Shown here: positions 48,092 to 56,981 of the stretch, one piece after another
Layout of the letters: every line of letters begins with the position of its first letter
Numbering within the stretch: the stretch's first letter is position 1
DNA from: Lichenicoccus sp964242335
GTDB lineage: Bacteria; Pseudomonadota; Alphaproteobacteria; Acetobacterales; Acetobacteraceae
Reading direction: 5' to 3'
Length of the DNA stretch: 64,000 nucleotides
NCBI GenBank assembly: GCA_964242335.1
Contig: CAXTAY010000012.1
Location: forward strand, 1 to 64,000
Translations under genes and position numbers: made by a program
The notes under the pieces: model-generated
Seen by the model: only the letters and a program-made list of their open reading frames with translations
Told to the model about the DNA's origin: nothing
The model's database searches: none

Positions 48092-48777
48092 TCGACCGCC
48101 TCGAGGGTGGCGATGTCGAGCAGGCGGTGGAACACCTCCGGCTCCTGGGCGCCGGACACCGCCATGCGCTCGCCGATCACGAAGCAGGGCACGCCGCTGA
48201 TGCCGAGCCGGTGCGCGCGCAGGTTCTCGCCGTGCACGACGTCGGAGCCTTCGCGCGAGCGCAGGTAGGCGCCGGTCTGCAGCTCGTCGAGGCCGCCGGC
48301 GCCGACCGCGATCGCGACCAAAGTGGCGAGGTCGCCGATGTCGCGGCCGTCGCTGAAATGTGCCGCGAACAGCGCCTCGACGATCTCGGTGGCGCGGCCG
48401 AAGCGCTGCGCCCAGCCGACCAGGCGATGCGCATCGACGCTGGACGGGACGTGGATGACGCGCTCGAAGCGGAAATCCACACCCTCGCCGCGGCCGAGCT
48501 GCGTCACCGCCGCGTACAGCCTGCGGGCGCGCTCCTCGCCGCCGAACTTGCGCACCACGTAGTCGAAGCGCGACATCCCGGCACGCGGCATGTCGGGGTT
48601 GAGCAGGAACGGCCGCCAGGTGATGTCGAACCCCGGCGACGACGCGACGGATCGTGCGGCGTGCCGCTCCGACAGCGCCCGCAGCAGGCGGCGAACCCCG
48701 AGATAGCACCAGGGGCAGACGAAATCGTGCACGATCTCGATCGCGAGGCCGCTGCGCAGGGGCGTCAAAGCGTTCAC
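48076..48777 (-). CDS. DsbA family oxidoreductase (FrnE-like)
   Basis: The product has 233 residues without a signal peptide. HDFVCPWCYLGVRRLL holds the CPWC active site of the cytoplasmic FrnE group; the cis-proline region is GISGVPCFVIGERMAVSGAQ with the typical second Cys neighbour. The family includes enzymes of polyketide pathways and stress-linked disulfide isomerases. No pathway is visible around it. Confidence 0.87.
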   Translation of the reverse strand: MNALTPLRSGLAIEIVHDFVCPWCYLGVRRLLRALSERHAARSVASSPGFDITWRPFLLNPDMPRAGMSRFDYVVRKFGGEERARRLYAAVTQLGRGEGVDFRFERVIHVPSSVDAHRLVGWAQRFGRATEIVEALFAAHFSDGRDIGDLATLVAIAVGAGGLDELQTGAYLRSREGSDVVHGENLRAHRLGISGVPCFVIGERMAVSGAQEPEVFHRLLDIATLEAVDYAIG

Positions 48778-48883
48778 GTGGGCAGTCTATTCCGGAAAAA
48801 TTTAGATTCGACTAAAATCGCATCGGCGGCGAACTTACACGCGGGGCTTGTGGGCCGTATCCGGCAGGTTGTGCGCCTCTAGG

Positions 48884-49945
48884 ATGACCATGGACGTGGA
48901 TGCCGTGCAGGCCGAGTTCGCCCAATACGTCGCGACGCTGGGACGGGGTCCCGGACGGTCGCGGCCGCTGAGCCGGGAGGAGGCGCGGGCAGCGTTCGGC
49001 ATGGTGCTGCGCGGCCTGGCCGATCCGATGCAGGTCGGCGCCTTCCTGATGCTGCTGCGCTATCGCGGCGAGGATCCCGACGAGATCACCGGACTGGTCG
49101 AGGCGGCGCGCGATCATGCGGGGCTGGGTCGGTCGGCGCTCGTCGCGACGGCGGGTGCGGACAGGGTGCCGCCGGTCGATCTGGACTGGCCGAGCTACGG
49201 CGCCGGGCGCACGCGCGGCGCTCCGTGGTTCCTGCTGTCGGCGCTGGCGCTCGCCGATCATGGCGTCCGGGTGCTGATGCACGGCAGCAACGCGTTCTCC
49301 GGCGGCCTGTCGGTGCCGGACGCGCTGCTGGCACTCGACCGGACGGTGCAGGACGATGCCGCCTCGGTCGGCGAGGCCCTGTCTCGCGTCGGCTTCGCGT
49401 ACTGGCCCGCCGAGGCGATGGCGCCGGCGCTGGACCGCCTGCTCGGCCTGCGCCGGCTGTTCGGGCTGCGCTCCCCGGTCAACACGGTGGCCCGCCTGCT
49501 CGACCCGGCGGATGCCGCCGCCTCGGTCGACGGGGTGTTCCATCCGCCGTACATCGCGCTGCACCTGGGCGTCGCCGAACGGCTGCACCGGCCGTCGCTG
49601 CTGGTGCTGAAGGGCGGCGGCGGCGAGGCGGAGCGGTCGCCGGCCAAGGTGACGACGGTGCACCTGCACCGGCAGGGCGAGGCGGTGCGCGAGATGCTGC
49701 TGCCGCGTCTGGTCGAGGCGATGCCCGCGCGCGAGGCGCATCCGGCGGGCGACGCGACGGCGATGCTGCGCGCGATCTGGCGCGGCGAGGTCACGGACGG
49801 CACGGAGGCCGGCGCCATCGGCGAGGCGATCCTGGCCACGATCATCGGCACGATCGGCATGGCGCTGCTGGCGACGGGCCGCTGCGGCGACGCCGGCGAG
49901 GCGGACCGTCAGGGACGCGCGGTGTGGGCGGCGCGACATCTGTGA
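48884..49945 (+). CDS. Glycosyl transferase family 3/TrpD2-like protein
   Basis: The product has 353 residues from the first of two ATGs at 48,884; ATG 48,890 is equally likely. AFGMVLRGLADPMQVGAFLMLLRYRGE and LADHGVRVLMHGSNAFSGG match the N-terminal helical domain and the PRPP-site loop of anthranilate phosphoribosyltransferase-like proteins. The loop lacks the exact KHGNR motif of TrpD, so activity on anthranilate is unlikely. Members such as YbiB (TrpD2) bind nucleic acid. Function is unproven. Confidence 0.8.
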   Translation: MTMDVDAVQAEFAQYVATLGRGPGRSRPLSREEARAAFGMVLRGLADPMQVGAFLMLLRYRGEDPDEITGLVEAARDHAGLGRSALVATAGADRVPPVDLDWPSYGAGRTRGAPWFLLSALALADHGVRVLMHGSNAFSGGLSVPDALLALDRTVQDDAASVGEALSRVGFAYWPAEAMAPALDRLLGLRRLFGLRSPVNTVARLLDPADAAASVDGVFHPPYIALHLGVAERLHRPSLLVLKGGGGEAERSPAKVTTVHLHRQGEAVREMLLPRLVEAMPAREAHPAGDATAMLRAIWRGEVTDGTEAGAIGEAILATIIGTIGMALLATGRCGDAGEADRQGRAVWAARHL

Positions 49946-50019
49946 TCATGATCAGGAACGAGTCCGCAGGCCTCGCGTAATGATGCGGCACCCCACCGCG
50001 AAGTGAAGGATCCGACTCC

Positions 50020-50247
50020 ATGAAGAACCTGCTGCTGTCCGCCGCCGGCGCCGCCATGCTGCTCGCCGGCGCCGCCTCGACGACGCCGGTGCTGGCCAAG
50101 GGCTGCATCAAGGGTGCGGCGGTCGGCGGCGTCGGCGGCCACATGGCCGGCCATCACGGCGTCGTCGGCGCCGCCGCGGGATGCGCCGTCGGTCATCACA
50201 TGGCCAACAAGAAGGCGAAGGACGCGCAGGCCAATCCACCGAGCTGA
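50020..50247 (+). CDS. Small secreted glycine-zipper-like protein
   Basis: The product has 75 residues. A signal peptide (MKNLLLSAAGAAMLLAGAASTTPVLA) precedes GCIKGAAVGGVGGHMAGHHGVVGAAAGCAVGHH, a Gly-x-x-x-Gly pattern typical of small periplasmic proteins with a glycine-zipper. Two cysteines remain after cleavage. ATG 50,020 follows GTGAAGGA. The function is not known; interaction with membranes is inference. Confidence 0.75.
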   Translation: MKNLLLSAAGAAMLLAGAASTTPVLAKGCIKGAAVGGVGGHMAGHHGVVGAAAGCAVGHHMANKKAKDAQANPPS

Positions 50248-50274
50248 GCCTTCCGGTGGGCGGGCCGACGCGGG

Positions 50275-51372
50275 CTACGACAGGCTCTGCGTCATCCCGC
50301 CCATGCTCTGCGTCATGCCGGACGGTCCGGCGCCCTGCACCATGATGCTCTGGCCGGAATCGACCGCCGTGGCGAGCTGAAGCTCCGGCAGCGGCGGCCA
50401 GAATGCGCCGGCGATGCCGTCCTGGATCGCGCGCAGCTCGATCTGCACCCAGTCGAGGAATTCGTGCAGCCCGCGCACGATGATCTGCTCGATGCTCTGG
50501 TCGCCGAGTGCGGCGCGCAGCTCGTCCAGCCGCTCGAGGATGGCGCCGCTGCGGCGCAGCCCGTAGTCGGTGCGCAGCTGGCCCAGTGCCCAGTAGACCT
50601 GGCGCAGGGTCAGCGACAGCGAGCGCGGAAAGGCGTTGTTCAGCAGCAGGAAGCCCGCCACCGCCGACGGCTCGAGCTTGCGCGGCATGTTGCGCCGGTA
50701 GGCGTGGTAGGCGGCGGCGGCGCGCAGCACCGCCCCCCACTGGCTGACATCGACCTCGGAGCCGATCCCGGCATCGCGCGGCAGCAGCGTGTGGTACTTG
50801 ATGTCGACCAGCCGGGTGATCTGGTCGGCGCGCTCCAGATACTTGCCGATCATGTAGAAGTACCAGCCCTGGTCGCGGTAGAACGTGCCCTCGGTGATGC
50901 CGTAGTGGGTCTGGCACTCCTGCTTCAGGCGCGAGCAGAGTGCCGAGAGCTGGGAGGGCCGGATGTCGTTCTCGCTCAGCCGTTGCACCCAGTTGTGGAA
51001 GATGTTGATGTGGGCCCACATCTCGGTGGAGATCAGCGGGCGCAGCGTCCGCGCGTTCTCCCTGGCCATGTGCAGGAGGCTCGCGATCGAGTTCGAGTTG
51101 CCGCGGTCCAGCAGGTAGAACAGCACCACGGTCGCGGCGTTGGCCTTGCCGTGCTGGGCATAGAACTGCTCGTCGTCGGCGTTGATCTGCACCACCGAGG
51201 ACCAGCCCTCGTCGCCCTGGCCGGTGCGCACGAAGGTCTCGGTGACATCCAGGACGCGCGCGAGGTTCTCGATCCGCTCCAGGTAGCGGGCGAGCCAGAC
51301 GGTGCTCTCGGCGTAGCGCGACAGCAGGTCCGACGAGCGGATCGCGGCGGTCTCGGGCTGCGGGGACATCAT
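50275..51372 (-). CDS. Alpha-E domain protein
   Basis: The product has 365 residues. LLSRYAESTVWLARYLERIENLARVLDVTE is the diagnostic start, and FYRDQGWYFYMIGKYLERADQITRLVD is the middle block. The tail is Met/Gln/Gly-rich. It overlaps the ATP-grasp gene's stop by four bases. Alpha-E proteins always occur with that ATP-grasp partner, often with a transglutaminase-like and a proteasome-like peptidase gene; the pathway is thought to make and cut a peptide-like bond. The latter two genes are not in this window. Confidence 0.9.
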   Translation of the reverse strand: MMSPQPETAAIRSSDLLSRYAESTVWLARYLERIENLARVLDVTETFVRTGQGDEGWSSVVQINADDEQFYAQHGKANAATVVLFYLLDRGNSNSIASLLHMARENARTLRPLISTEMWAHINIFHNWVQRLSENDIRPSQLSALCSRLKQECQTHYGITEGTFYRDQGWYFYMIGKYLERADQITRLVDIKYHTLLPRDAGIGSEVDVSQWGAVLRAAAAYHAYRRNMPRKLEPSAVAGFLLLNNAFPRSLSLTLRQVYWALGQLRTDYGLRRSGAILERLDELRAALGDQSIEQIIVRGLHEFLDWVQIELRAIQDGIAGAFWPPLPELQLATAVDSGQSIMVQGAGPSGMTQSMGGMTQSLS

Positions 51373-52823
51373 TCGAGCACCCAGGTGTCCTTCGAGCCGC
51401 CGCCCTGCGACGAGTTCACCACCAGCGAGCCGCGCCGCAGTGCAACCCGCGACAGGCCGCCGGGCAGCACCCAGGTCGAGCGACCGGTGACCGCGAACGG
51501 CCGCAGATCGACGTGGCGTGCCTCGACCCCGCTCTCGCACAGGGTGGGCGCGGTGGAGAGGCGGATGACCGGCTGGCTGATGTAGTTCGCGGGGTCGGCG
51601 AGCAGCTTGGCACGGAACTCGTCGAGTTCGTGCGCGGCGGCGTGCGGGCCGATGATCAGGCCGTAGCCGCCGGACTCGCCGACCGGCTTGACCACCAGCT
51701 CGGCGAGGTGGTCGAGCGTGTACTGCAACCCGTCCGGCTCGGCGCAGATATGCGTCTCGACATTGTGCAGGATCGGCTCCTCGGAGAGGTAGTAGCGTAT
51801 GATCCGCGGCATGTAGGCGTAGATCGCCTTGTCGTCGGCAACACCGGTGCCGACCGCGTTGGCGATGGTGACGTTGCCGGCGCGCCAGGCGTCGATCAGC
51901 CCGCGCACCCCGAGCTGGCTGTCGGGGCGGAACACGTCGGGGTCGAGGAAATCGTCGTTCAGGCGCCGGTAGATGGCGTGCACGGCGCGCAGGCCGGCGA
52001 TCGTGCGCATATAGACGCGTCGGTTCTCGACGATCAGGTCGCGTCCCTCGACCAGCGGCACACCCATCTCGCGGGCCAGGAACACGTGCTCGAAATAGGC
52101 GGCGTTGTAGATGCCGGGCGAGAGCAGCACCACCTGCGGATCGCCGATGCCCGCCGGCGAGGCCTCCGCCAGCGCCTGCTGCAGCCGCGCGCCGTACTCG
52201 TCGACGGTGCGCAGCCGGATCCCGCTCGCGAGATCGGGCAGCACGCGCAGCATCATGTGCCGGTTCTCGATCACGTAGGACACCCCGGAGGGCGTGCGGG
52301 CATTGTCCTCGAGCACCAGGAAGCGGCCCTCCTGGTCGCGCACGATGTCGGTGCCGTTGACGTGCACGTAGACGCCGAGCGGCACGTCCAGCCCCATCAT
52401 CTCGGGACGGAAATTGTTGTTGCCGAGCACCAGCGCGCGGGGGATGACGCCGTCGCCGAGGATCTTCTGGTCGTGGTAGATGTCCCACAGGAAGGCGTTG
52501 ATCGCGGTCACGCGCTGCCGGACGCCGCGCTCGATGACGTCCCACTCGCCCGAGGTGATCACGCGCGGGATCAGGTCGAACGGCAGGATGCGGTCGATCG
52601 CGTCGCGATCCGAGTACACCGTGAAGGTGATGCCGAGGTTGTACAGCTCGGCTTCCGCGACCGCGGCGCGGCGACGCAGCTCCGCGAGATCGAGGCGGTC
52701 TAGGCGGTCGCGTATCAGGGTGAGGTCGCGCTGGTCAGGGTCGAGCCCGTTCATCAGCTCGCAGAAGAAGCGTGCCTCGTAGTTCGAGAGCAGCCCGCCG
52801 GGTCTGCCTGCCCACACGGTCAT
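51369..52823 (-). CDS. Circularly permuted ATP-grasp type 2 protein
   Basis: The product has 484 residues from ATG 52,823. LVLGNNNFRPEMMGLDVPLGVYVHVNGTDIVRD, FLVLEDNARTPSGVSYVIENR and LVVKPVGESGGYGLIIGPHA (the ATP-binding loop) define the DUF404/DUF407 family. The fold joins an acid to an amine with ATP in a yet unidentified peptide-forming system. ATG 52,823 gives a normal length; it overlaps the downstream alpha-E gene. Both genes probably form one transcript. Confidence 0.9.
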   Translation of the reverse strand: MTVWAGRPGGLLSNYEARFFCELMNGLDPDQRDLTLIRDRLDRLDLAELRRRAAVAEAELYNLGITFTVYSDRDAIDRILPFDLIPRVITSGEWDVIERGVRQRVTAINAFLWDIYHDQKILGDGVIPRALVLGNNNFRPEMMGLDVPLGVYVHVNGTDIVRDQEGRFLVLEDNARTPSGVSYVIENRHMMLRVLPDLASGIRLRTVDEYGARLQQALAEASPAGIGDPQVVLLSPGIYNAAYFEHVFLAREMGVPLVEGRDLIVENRRVYMRTIAGLRAVHAIYRRLNDDFLDPDVFRPDSQLGVRGLIDAWRAGNVTIANAVGTGVADDKAIYAYMPRIIRYYLSEEPILHNVETHICAEPDGLQYTLDHLAELVVKPVGESGGYGLIIGPHAAAHELDEFRAKLLADPANYISQPVIRLSTAPTLCESGVEARHVDLRPFAVTGRSTWVLPGGLSRVALRRGSLVVNSSQGGGSKDTWVLE

Positions 52824-52995
52824 GCGGCGCGGCCGGGAGGCCGACGCACGGGCATTCCGTGGTTCAGGCGTGAGGAAGTCATTCCATCCACCTGCGTTGG
52901 ATCGGCCGCCAGCGAAGCAAGAAACGGCTTCGTCGCCAAGCCTGAAGTGAGAGCGCTTTGCCGCTGCCGTGGGCGGCATTATGAAGGGCGGCCCC

Positions 52996-53085
52996 GGAGG
53001 GATGGCCGAGTGGTTTAAGGCAGCGGTCTTGAAAACCGCCGTAGGTGCGAGCCTACCGTGGGTTCGAATCCCACTCCCTCCGCCA
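52996..53085 (+). tRNA. tRNA-Ser (anticodon UGA)
   Basis: The 90-base gene has the long variable arm of tRNA-Ser. The acceptor GGAGGGA (52,996-53,002) pairs with TCCCTCC (53,075-53,081), G is the discriminator and CCA is encoded (53,083-53,085). The anticodon stem GCGGT/ACCGC encloses CTTGAAA, giving TGA. The T arm is GTGGGTTCGAATCCCAC. Confidence 0.95.
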
Positions 53086-53112
53086 GCGGCCGGTACGCGT
53101 CGGCCACCGGCT

Positions 53113-53295
53113 TCAGCAGCCGCCCCCGGCGACGCCGGCCAGCCCGGTCCCGGACGTGCCGCCGCCCGCCACGTTGCCGAGTGCCGTGCCGCCGCCGGAG
53201 GCGCCACGACAGCCGGTGGGTGCATCGTTGCCGCCCGCACAGGCGGCGAGGCACGTGGCGGCCGCGAGCGAGACCGCGAGGAGGAGGTGCTTCAA
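53113..53295 (-). CDS. Small glycine-rich lipoprotein
   Basis: A frame starting with TTG 53,295 gives 60 residues: a signal with lipobox (KHLLLAVSLAAATCLAAC) and a body rich in Gly with one more Cys (GCRGASGGGTALGNVAGGG). AAGGGA sits about eight bases before the TTG. It ends 27 bp before the 3' end of the tRNA-Ser gene, in the opposite direction. The call depends on the TTG start; the shape resembles entericidin-like small lipoproteins. Confidence 0.5.
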   Translation of the reverse strand: MKHLLLAVSLAAATCLAACAGGNDAPTGCRGASGGGTALGNVAGGGTSGTGLAGVAGGGC

Positions 53296-53350
53296 CTGGT
53301 TTCCCTTCGGTCCGTGCCGCCCGCAGCGGCCGTGACGGTGGTGCAGCGCT

Positions 53351-53827
53351 TCAGAGGATCTTGCTGAGCAGGTCCTCGCCGAGCCCGAAACCCGCGCCCA
53401 TCTCGATGGCGCGGCCGAACCCCGAGTTGAGGAAGCCGCCCAGCATGCCGCCGCCCTGTTGCGGCGCCGCGTATCCCTGCGGGACCTGTGGAAAACCGGA
53501 CTGTGCCGCGTAGGAGGGCTGCGGCTGGTACCCGGATGCCTGTCCCCAGACCGCCTGCTGCTGCGGTGCCGCGGCGGACTGGCTCTGCATCTGGGCGGCG
53601 TTGGCGACGAAGCCGTGCAGCGCCTGCAGCAGGTTGGAGACCTGGTCCTGTTCGGAGCGGAACGCCAGCGCCAGTTCGCGCAGGTCGAGGAGCCACTCCC
53701 GCGCCTGCTGGTCGCCGGCCTGGGCCGCAGCCTGCAGCTTGCCGCCGAGCGTCTGCAGCGCCTGGGCGGTCTGCTGCGACTGCCCCTGCAGCTGCGCGTA
53801 TTGCTGGTCGATGGTCTGCACGTCCAT
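53351..53827 (-). CDS. Gln-rich helical hypothetical protein
   Basis: The product has 158 residues from ATG 53,827, which has the purine run AGGAGGCG before it. The N-terminal 70 residues are a Gln-rich amphipathic coil (YAQLQGQSQQTAQALQTL), followed by QAREWLLDLRELALAFRSEQDQ, a Gln/Pro/Tyr-rich middle and a Gly-rich end with GGFLNSGFGRAIEMGAGFGLGEDLL, which resembles the C-terminus of DUF2076/DUF937-like proteins. No function is known. Confidence 0.6.
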   Translation of the reverse strand: MDVQTIDQQYAQLQGQSQQTAQALQTLGGKLQAAAQAGDQQAREWLLDLRELALAFRSEQDQVSNLLQALHGFVANAAQMQSQSAAAPQQQAVWGQASGYQPQPSYAAQSGFPQVPQGYAAPQQGGGMLGGFLNSGFGRAIEMGAGFGLGEDLLSKIL

Positions 53828-53900
53828 GGTCGCCTCCTGCTCAACCAGTATCCCCGGCACCGCTCCGGTTCAATCGCCCATCAGTCCGGCGGCGCCGACC

Positions 53901-54155
53901 TCACCATCGCCGGAGACCTCGCTCGCGGTTCCAGGCGTAGAGCAGCCCGATCACGACCAGGGCGATGAGCACGATCTCGCCCAGGCTGAGGTGCCTCAGT
54001 ATCCGGAAGATCGCGCCGTAGATCAGGCCGTGGACGATCGACGACACCACCATGTGGGTGATCCAGGAGCCGCCGCCGTAGCCGTGATGCAGGCCGAAGC
54101 CCGGCTGGTAGCCGTAGCCGTGGTGCATCCAGGCAGCGGGTGTGAGGCGGTTCAC
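53901..54155 (-). CDS. Small membrane protein
   Basis: The product has 84 residues. A His/Gly/Tyr-rich start (MHHGYGYQPGFGLHHGYGGGSW) precedes one hydrophobic helix (VVSSIVHGLIYGAIFRIL) and a second (GEIVLIALVVIGLLYAW), with an Arg-rich tail. It is predicted to sit in the inner membrane as a hairpin. No family match. ATG 54,155 starts the frame, but no strong ribosome binding site is visible. Confidence 0.5.
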   Translation of the reverse strand: MNRLTPAAWMHHGYGYQPGFGLHHGYGGGSWITHMVVSSIVHGLIYGAIFRILRHLSLGEIVLIALVVIGLLYAWNRERGLRRW

Positions 54156-54195
54156 GCGCCGGTCCGCGTCGGCTCGGCCGGGGACGCAGCCGTGC

Positions 54196-54555
54196 TCATC
54201 GTCGCGCGTATCCGCCTCGAGGCAGGGCCAGCAGCACCGCCACGACGCAGCCGGGCAGCAGGATCTCCGTCACCGTCGGGCAGCCGAGATATCCGGCCAG
54301 GCTCCAGAGCAGCACGATCCACCACCAGCATCCTCCAGGTCCGAGACGGAGCGAGACTAGCATCAACCCGGCCAGGCAGGGCAGGGCGCGCAGCAGCGAT
54401 CCGAGCGCCACCCGCCACGGGTGCAAGGCGATCGTCTGGAACGGCGGCGAGGCGCCCGCGACGCCCGGCACGAAGCCGCGCAGCCAGTCGAACACGGTGC
54501 CGACGAGGACGAACATGCCGTGCGTCACGCTGTCGAACAGCACCATGAGCAGCAC
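54196..54555 (-). CDS. Putative small membrane protein, start uncertain
   Basis: From ATG 54,555 the frame gives 119 residues with three hydrophobic helices (MFVLVGTVFDWLRGFV, LLRALPCLAGLMLVSL, WWWIVLLWSLAGYLGC). The same frame stays open upstream for about 35 more codons that are also hydrophobic (VALALCSGTAALALLLLPLLL), so the real protein may be longer with a non-ATG start. No homologue is recognised. Confidence 0.4.
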   Translation of the reverse strand: MLLMVLFDSVTHGMFVLVGTVFDWLRGFVPGVAGASPPFQTIALHPWRVALGSLLRALPCLAGLMLVSLRLGPGGCWWWIVLLWSLAGYLGCPTVTEILLPGCVVAVLLALPRGGYARR

Positions 54556-54729
54556 CAGCAGCAGCGGCAGCAGCAGCAGCGCCAGCGCGGCGGTGCCGGA
54601 GCACAGCGCCAGGGCGACGCCGATCCCCCGCAGGGTGCGGCTGACGCGCCGCCGCGGGCGAGCCGCCGCTGCGACGGGCGGAACAAGATCGACCGGATCC
54701 GGCCCCGCCCGTCGCGCGGCGACGCGACC

Positions 54730-54933
54730 TCAGGTGGCGGAGTGCCTGTGCGCGTCGGTGCTGTGGTCGTGCGCCTTCTCGCTGTGCCGGTGGGCGGCAA
54801 CGGCGTGCTTCTTGGCCGCCTCGTGATTGCCCTGGCCATGCTCGAAGGCGGCGGCGTGATGGTGGTGCGCGGCTGCGGAATGATGTGCCGCCGCGGAGAG
54901 ATGCCGCTCGTGCGCGGGATGCTCGGTCGCCAT
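54730..54933 (-). CDS. Small His/Ala-rich helical protein
   Basis: The product has 67 residues. Histidines recur every three to four residues along an Ala/Glu/Lys helix (HERHLSAAAHHSAAAHHHHAA, then HGQGNHEAAKKHAVAAHRH). Similar small proteins are widespread in soil proteobacteria and are of unknown role; metal binding is an inference. AGGAGTTCC precedes ATG 54,933 at a good distance. Confidence 0.7.
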   Translation of the reverse strand: MATEHPAHERHLSAAAHHSAAAHHHHAAAFEHGQGNHEAAKKHAVAAHRHSEKAHDHSTDAHRHSAT

Positions 54934-55201
54934 GATCCTGGAACTCCTGTTGCCTTGTCGGCCGCCTGGGTGACGTCGGCGTCACCGGGGAGCACCAGAC
55001 ACCCGAGCGGGTGCGACGCCGTCATGATGATTCCAAGACCCAGCCTTGACGCGGGGAGCACGGGATCTGAACCCGGCGAGAAGCGGCACGCATCTTAAGA
55101 CGCCGTTAACCAGATCACGGCATCGTGAGGAAGCGATGCCAGTCCCTGCCGGCATCGAGGCGACGGGCCGGACCAGGCGGGGCAGATCCGGAAAGAACGT
55201 G

Positions 55202-55579
55202 ATGAAAGAATGCCTGGTAGACGTCCTGAACGAGCGGGACACGGTCCTGCATGTGCTGCCCGTCGCCCTGGAGGGTGCGCAAGCCGGGCTCGACGAGGCC
55301 GGATGCGTGCAGCAGGCGGTCAGGACGGCGGCGCAGCTTCGCCTGGTGCCGGAGGCCGAGATGCCTGGCCTGCATGCGCGGATCCATGTCGATCGTGGCG
55401 GACAGCTGGCGCCGGTCGGCGACGTGCTGCGGGTCAGGATGGAGGCACAGCGCCGGGCGGAAGATCATATCCGCGCGCGCGCCTACTTCCTGTGGGAGCA
55501 GGACGGCAGTCCCCAGACCGCCGGCGAGGATTACTGGTTGCGGGCCTGCGCCATCGAGGGCTGGAACGGCGCCGGGTGA
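55202..55579 (+). CDS. DUF2934-containing small protein
   Basis: The product has 125 residues from ATG 55,202, preceded by GGAAAG. The C-terminal 30 residues (HIRARAYFLWEQDGSPQTAG) followed by DYWLRA are the DUF2934 motif, which usually ends short proteins of unknown function. The first 90 residues, starting MKECLVDVLNERDT, are unassigned. The frame is open for 52 codons upstream, but no good start lies there. Confidence 0.65.
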   Translation: MKECLVDVLNERDTVLHVLPVALEGAQAGLDEAGCVQQAVRTAAQLRLVPEAEMPGLHARIHVDRGGQLAPVGDVLRVRMEAQRRAEDHIRARAYFLWEQDGSPQTAGEDYWLRACAIEGWNGAG

Positions 55580-55710
55580 TCTTCCGGATGCGGCGGGTGG
55601 TCGGCCGGAGGAGAGCCCGGCCGGCACCGACGCGTTGAAAGCGCGTTAATACGCCACGGCATGCGCCGGGAGGCTGGTTCTGCGCACCGTGTTCACGTTA
55701 CGTTCCGGTG

Positions 55711-55974
55711 ATGACCCAGCTCCCGATCCGAGACCGGCTCCGTCGCCTGCGCAACCTCACCAGCGTGCCGCCCGGCAATGTCTGGATGGCCAAGTGCCGC
55801 TGCGGCCATCTCGCGCCGCTGCCGGTGGCCAGCCTGATCAAGAAGCACGGCGAGCTGTTCCCGCTCGACCGCGCCCTGTCGCGGGTGCGCTGCACCCTGT
55901 GCGGCCATAGCGGCACCGCCGAGGCCAAGCTGCTCCGGCTGTGCGAGCCGGGTTGCGGACGACACCGGGGGTGA
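55711..55974 (+). CDS. Small zinc-ribbon protein
   Basis: The product has 87 residues. Two Cys pairs, KCRCGH (about 29-34) and RCTLCGHSG (about 60-68), form a likely zinc ribbon; a third, LCEPGC, is near the end. The helix between them is amphipathic (PVASLIKKHGELF). ATG 55,711 or the adjacent GTG 55,708 can start it. It could bind DNA or RNA; no family is recognised. Confidence 0.55.
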   Translation: MTQLPIRDRLRRLRNLTSVPPGNVWMAKCRCGHLAPLPVASLIKKHGELFPLDRALSRVRCTLCGHSGTAEAKLLRLCEPGCGRHRG

Positions 55975-56006
55975 GGCGTGCGGCCCGACCCGCAGGCCGA
56001 TCCGCT

Positions 56007-56864
56007 TCAGGCGTCCTGGAACTCGGGGTAGTCGGCGCCGAGCGTGGTCTTCTCCCAGCTGTCGAACTCCTGCTTCAGCGAGTCCAGCTTGGCGCGCGCC
56101 AAGCCCAGAGCCGGCTTGCCGAGCAGCAGGTGCAGCGGCGGCTGGCTCGATTGCACCGCCGCGATGATCGCCTCCACCCCGCGCACCGGATCGCCCCCCT
56201 GCTTGCCGTGTCGCGCCTCTGTCTGGCTGCGGCGCAGGCCCGCGGTCGGCTCGTAGTCGTCGATACGGATCGCGGACTGCCTGATCGAGCGGCCGGCGAA
56301 GTCGGTGCGGAACGGGCCGGGTTCCACCACCGTCACCTTGATGCCGAGCGGCGCCACCTCCTGGGCCAGCGACTCCGACAGCCCTTCCATCGCGTACTTG
56401 GTGGCATGGTAGAACCCGGTCGCCGGGAAGCTGACCAGGCCGCCGATCGAGGAGATGTTGACGATGTGCCCGCGTCGGCGCGCGCGCATCCCCGGCAGCA
56501 CCGCCTGGGTGGCCGCGATCAGGCCGAACAGGTTGGTCTCGAACATGGCGCGGATCTCCGCATCCTCGCCCTCCTCGATCGCGGCGAGGTAGCCGTAGCC
56601 GGCGTTGTTGACCAGCACGTCGATCGCACCGAACTTCGCCTCCGCCTGAGCCACCACGCTGTCGACCTGGGCGCGCTGGTCGACGTCCAGCGCCAGCGCC
56701 AGCGCCCGGTCCTCGTGGCCCTGCACCAGGTCGGCGACCTTGGCCGCATCGCGCGCGGTCACCACGGCGCGCCAGCCGCGCGCCAGTACCTGGGTCGCCA
56801 ACTCGCGACCGAACCCGGTCGAGCATCCGGTGATCAGCCAGACCGGCGGTGAGGTTTCGGCCAT
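56007..56864 (-). CDS. Short-chain dehydrogenase/reductase
   Basis: The product has 285 residues from ATG 56,864. The Rossmann loop is ITGCSTGFGREL (TGxxxGxG), LVNNAGYG is the NNAG motif, and the active site is SSIGG with YHATKYAMEG (Ser, Tyr and Lys). The sequence past the Lys matches classical SDRs that use small alcohols or ketones. It is a stand-alone gene between the zinc-ribbon gene and the LysR regulator; the substrate is unknown. Confidence 0.9.
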   Translation of the reverse strand: MAETSPPVWLITGCSTGFGRELATQVLARGWRAVVTARDAAKVADLVQGHEDRALALALDVDQRAQVDSVVAQAEAKFGAIDVLVNNAGYGYLAAIEEGEDAEIRAMFETNLFGLIAATQAVLPGMRARRRGHIVNISSIGGLVSFPATGFYHATKYAMEGLSESLAQEVAPLGIKVTVVEPGPFRTDFAGRSIRQSAIRIDDYEPTAGLRRSQTEARHGKQGGDPVRGVEAIIAAVQSSQPPLHLLLGKPALGLARAKLDSLKQEFDSWEKTTLGADYPEFQDA

Positions 56865-56981
56865 ATCGCGAACTCCTGTCTCAAGCTGCCGCCGGATGCG
56901 TGCCGGCACCGGCCGCCGTCCCGCCCGTCAGGCGCTGGGCGAATTGTCATAACGCCGACGCCGCCGCCCCGGTTCGCGCGG

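Noticed and set aside
53015..53254. 79-residue reverse frame through tRNA-Ser
   Set aside because: It runs through the tRNA gene; similar tRNA-derived false proteins are common in annotations.
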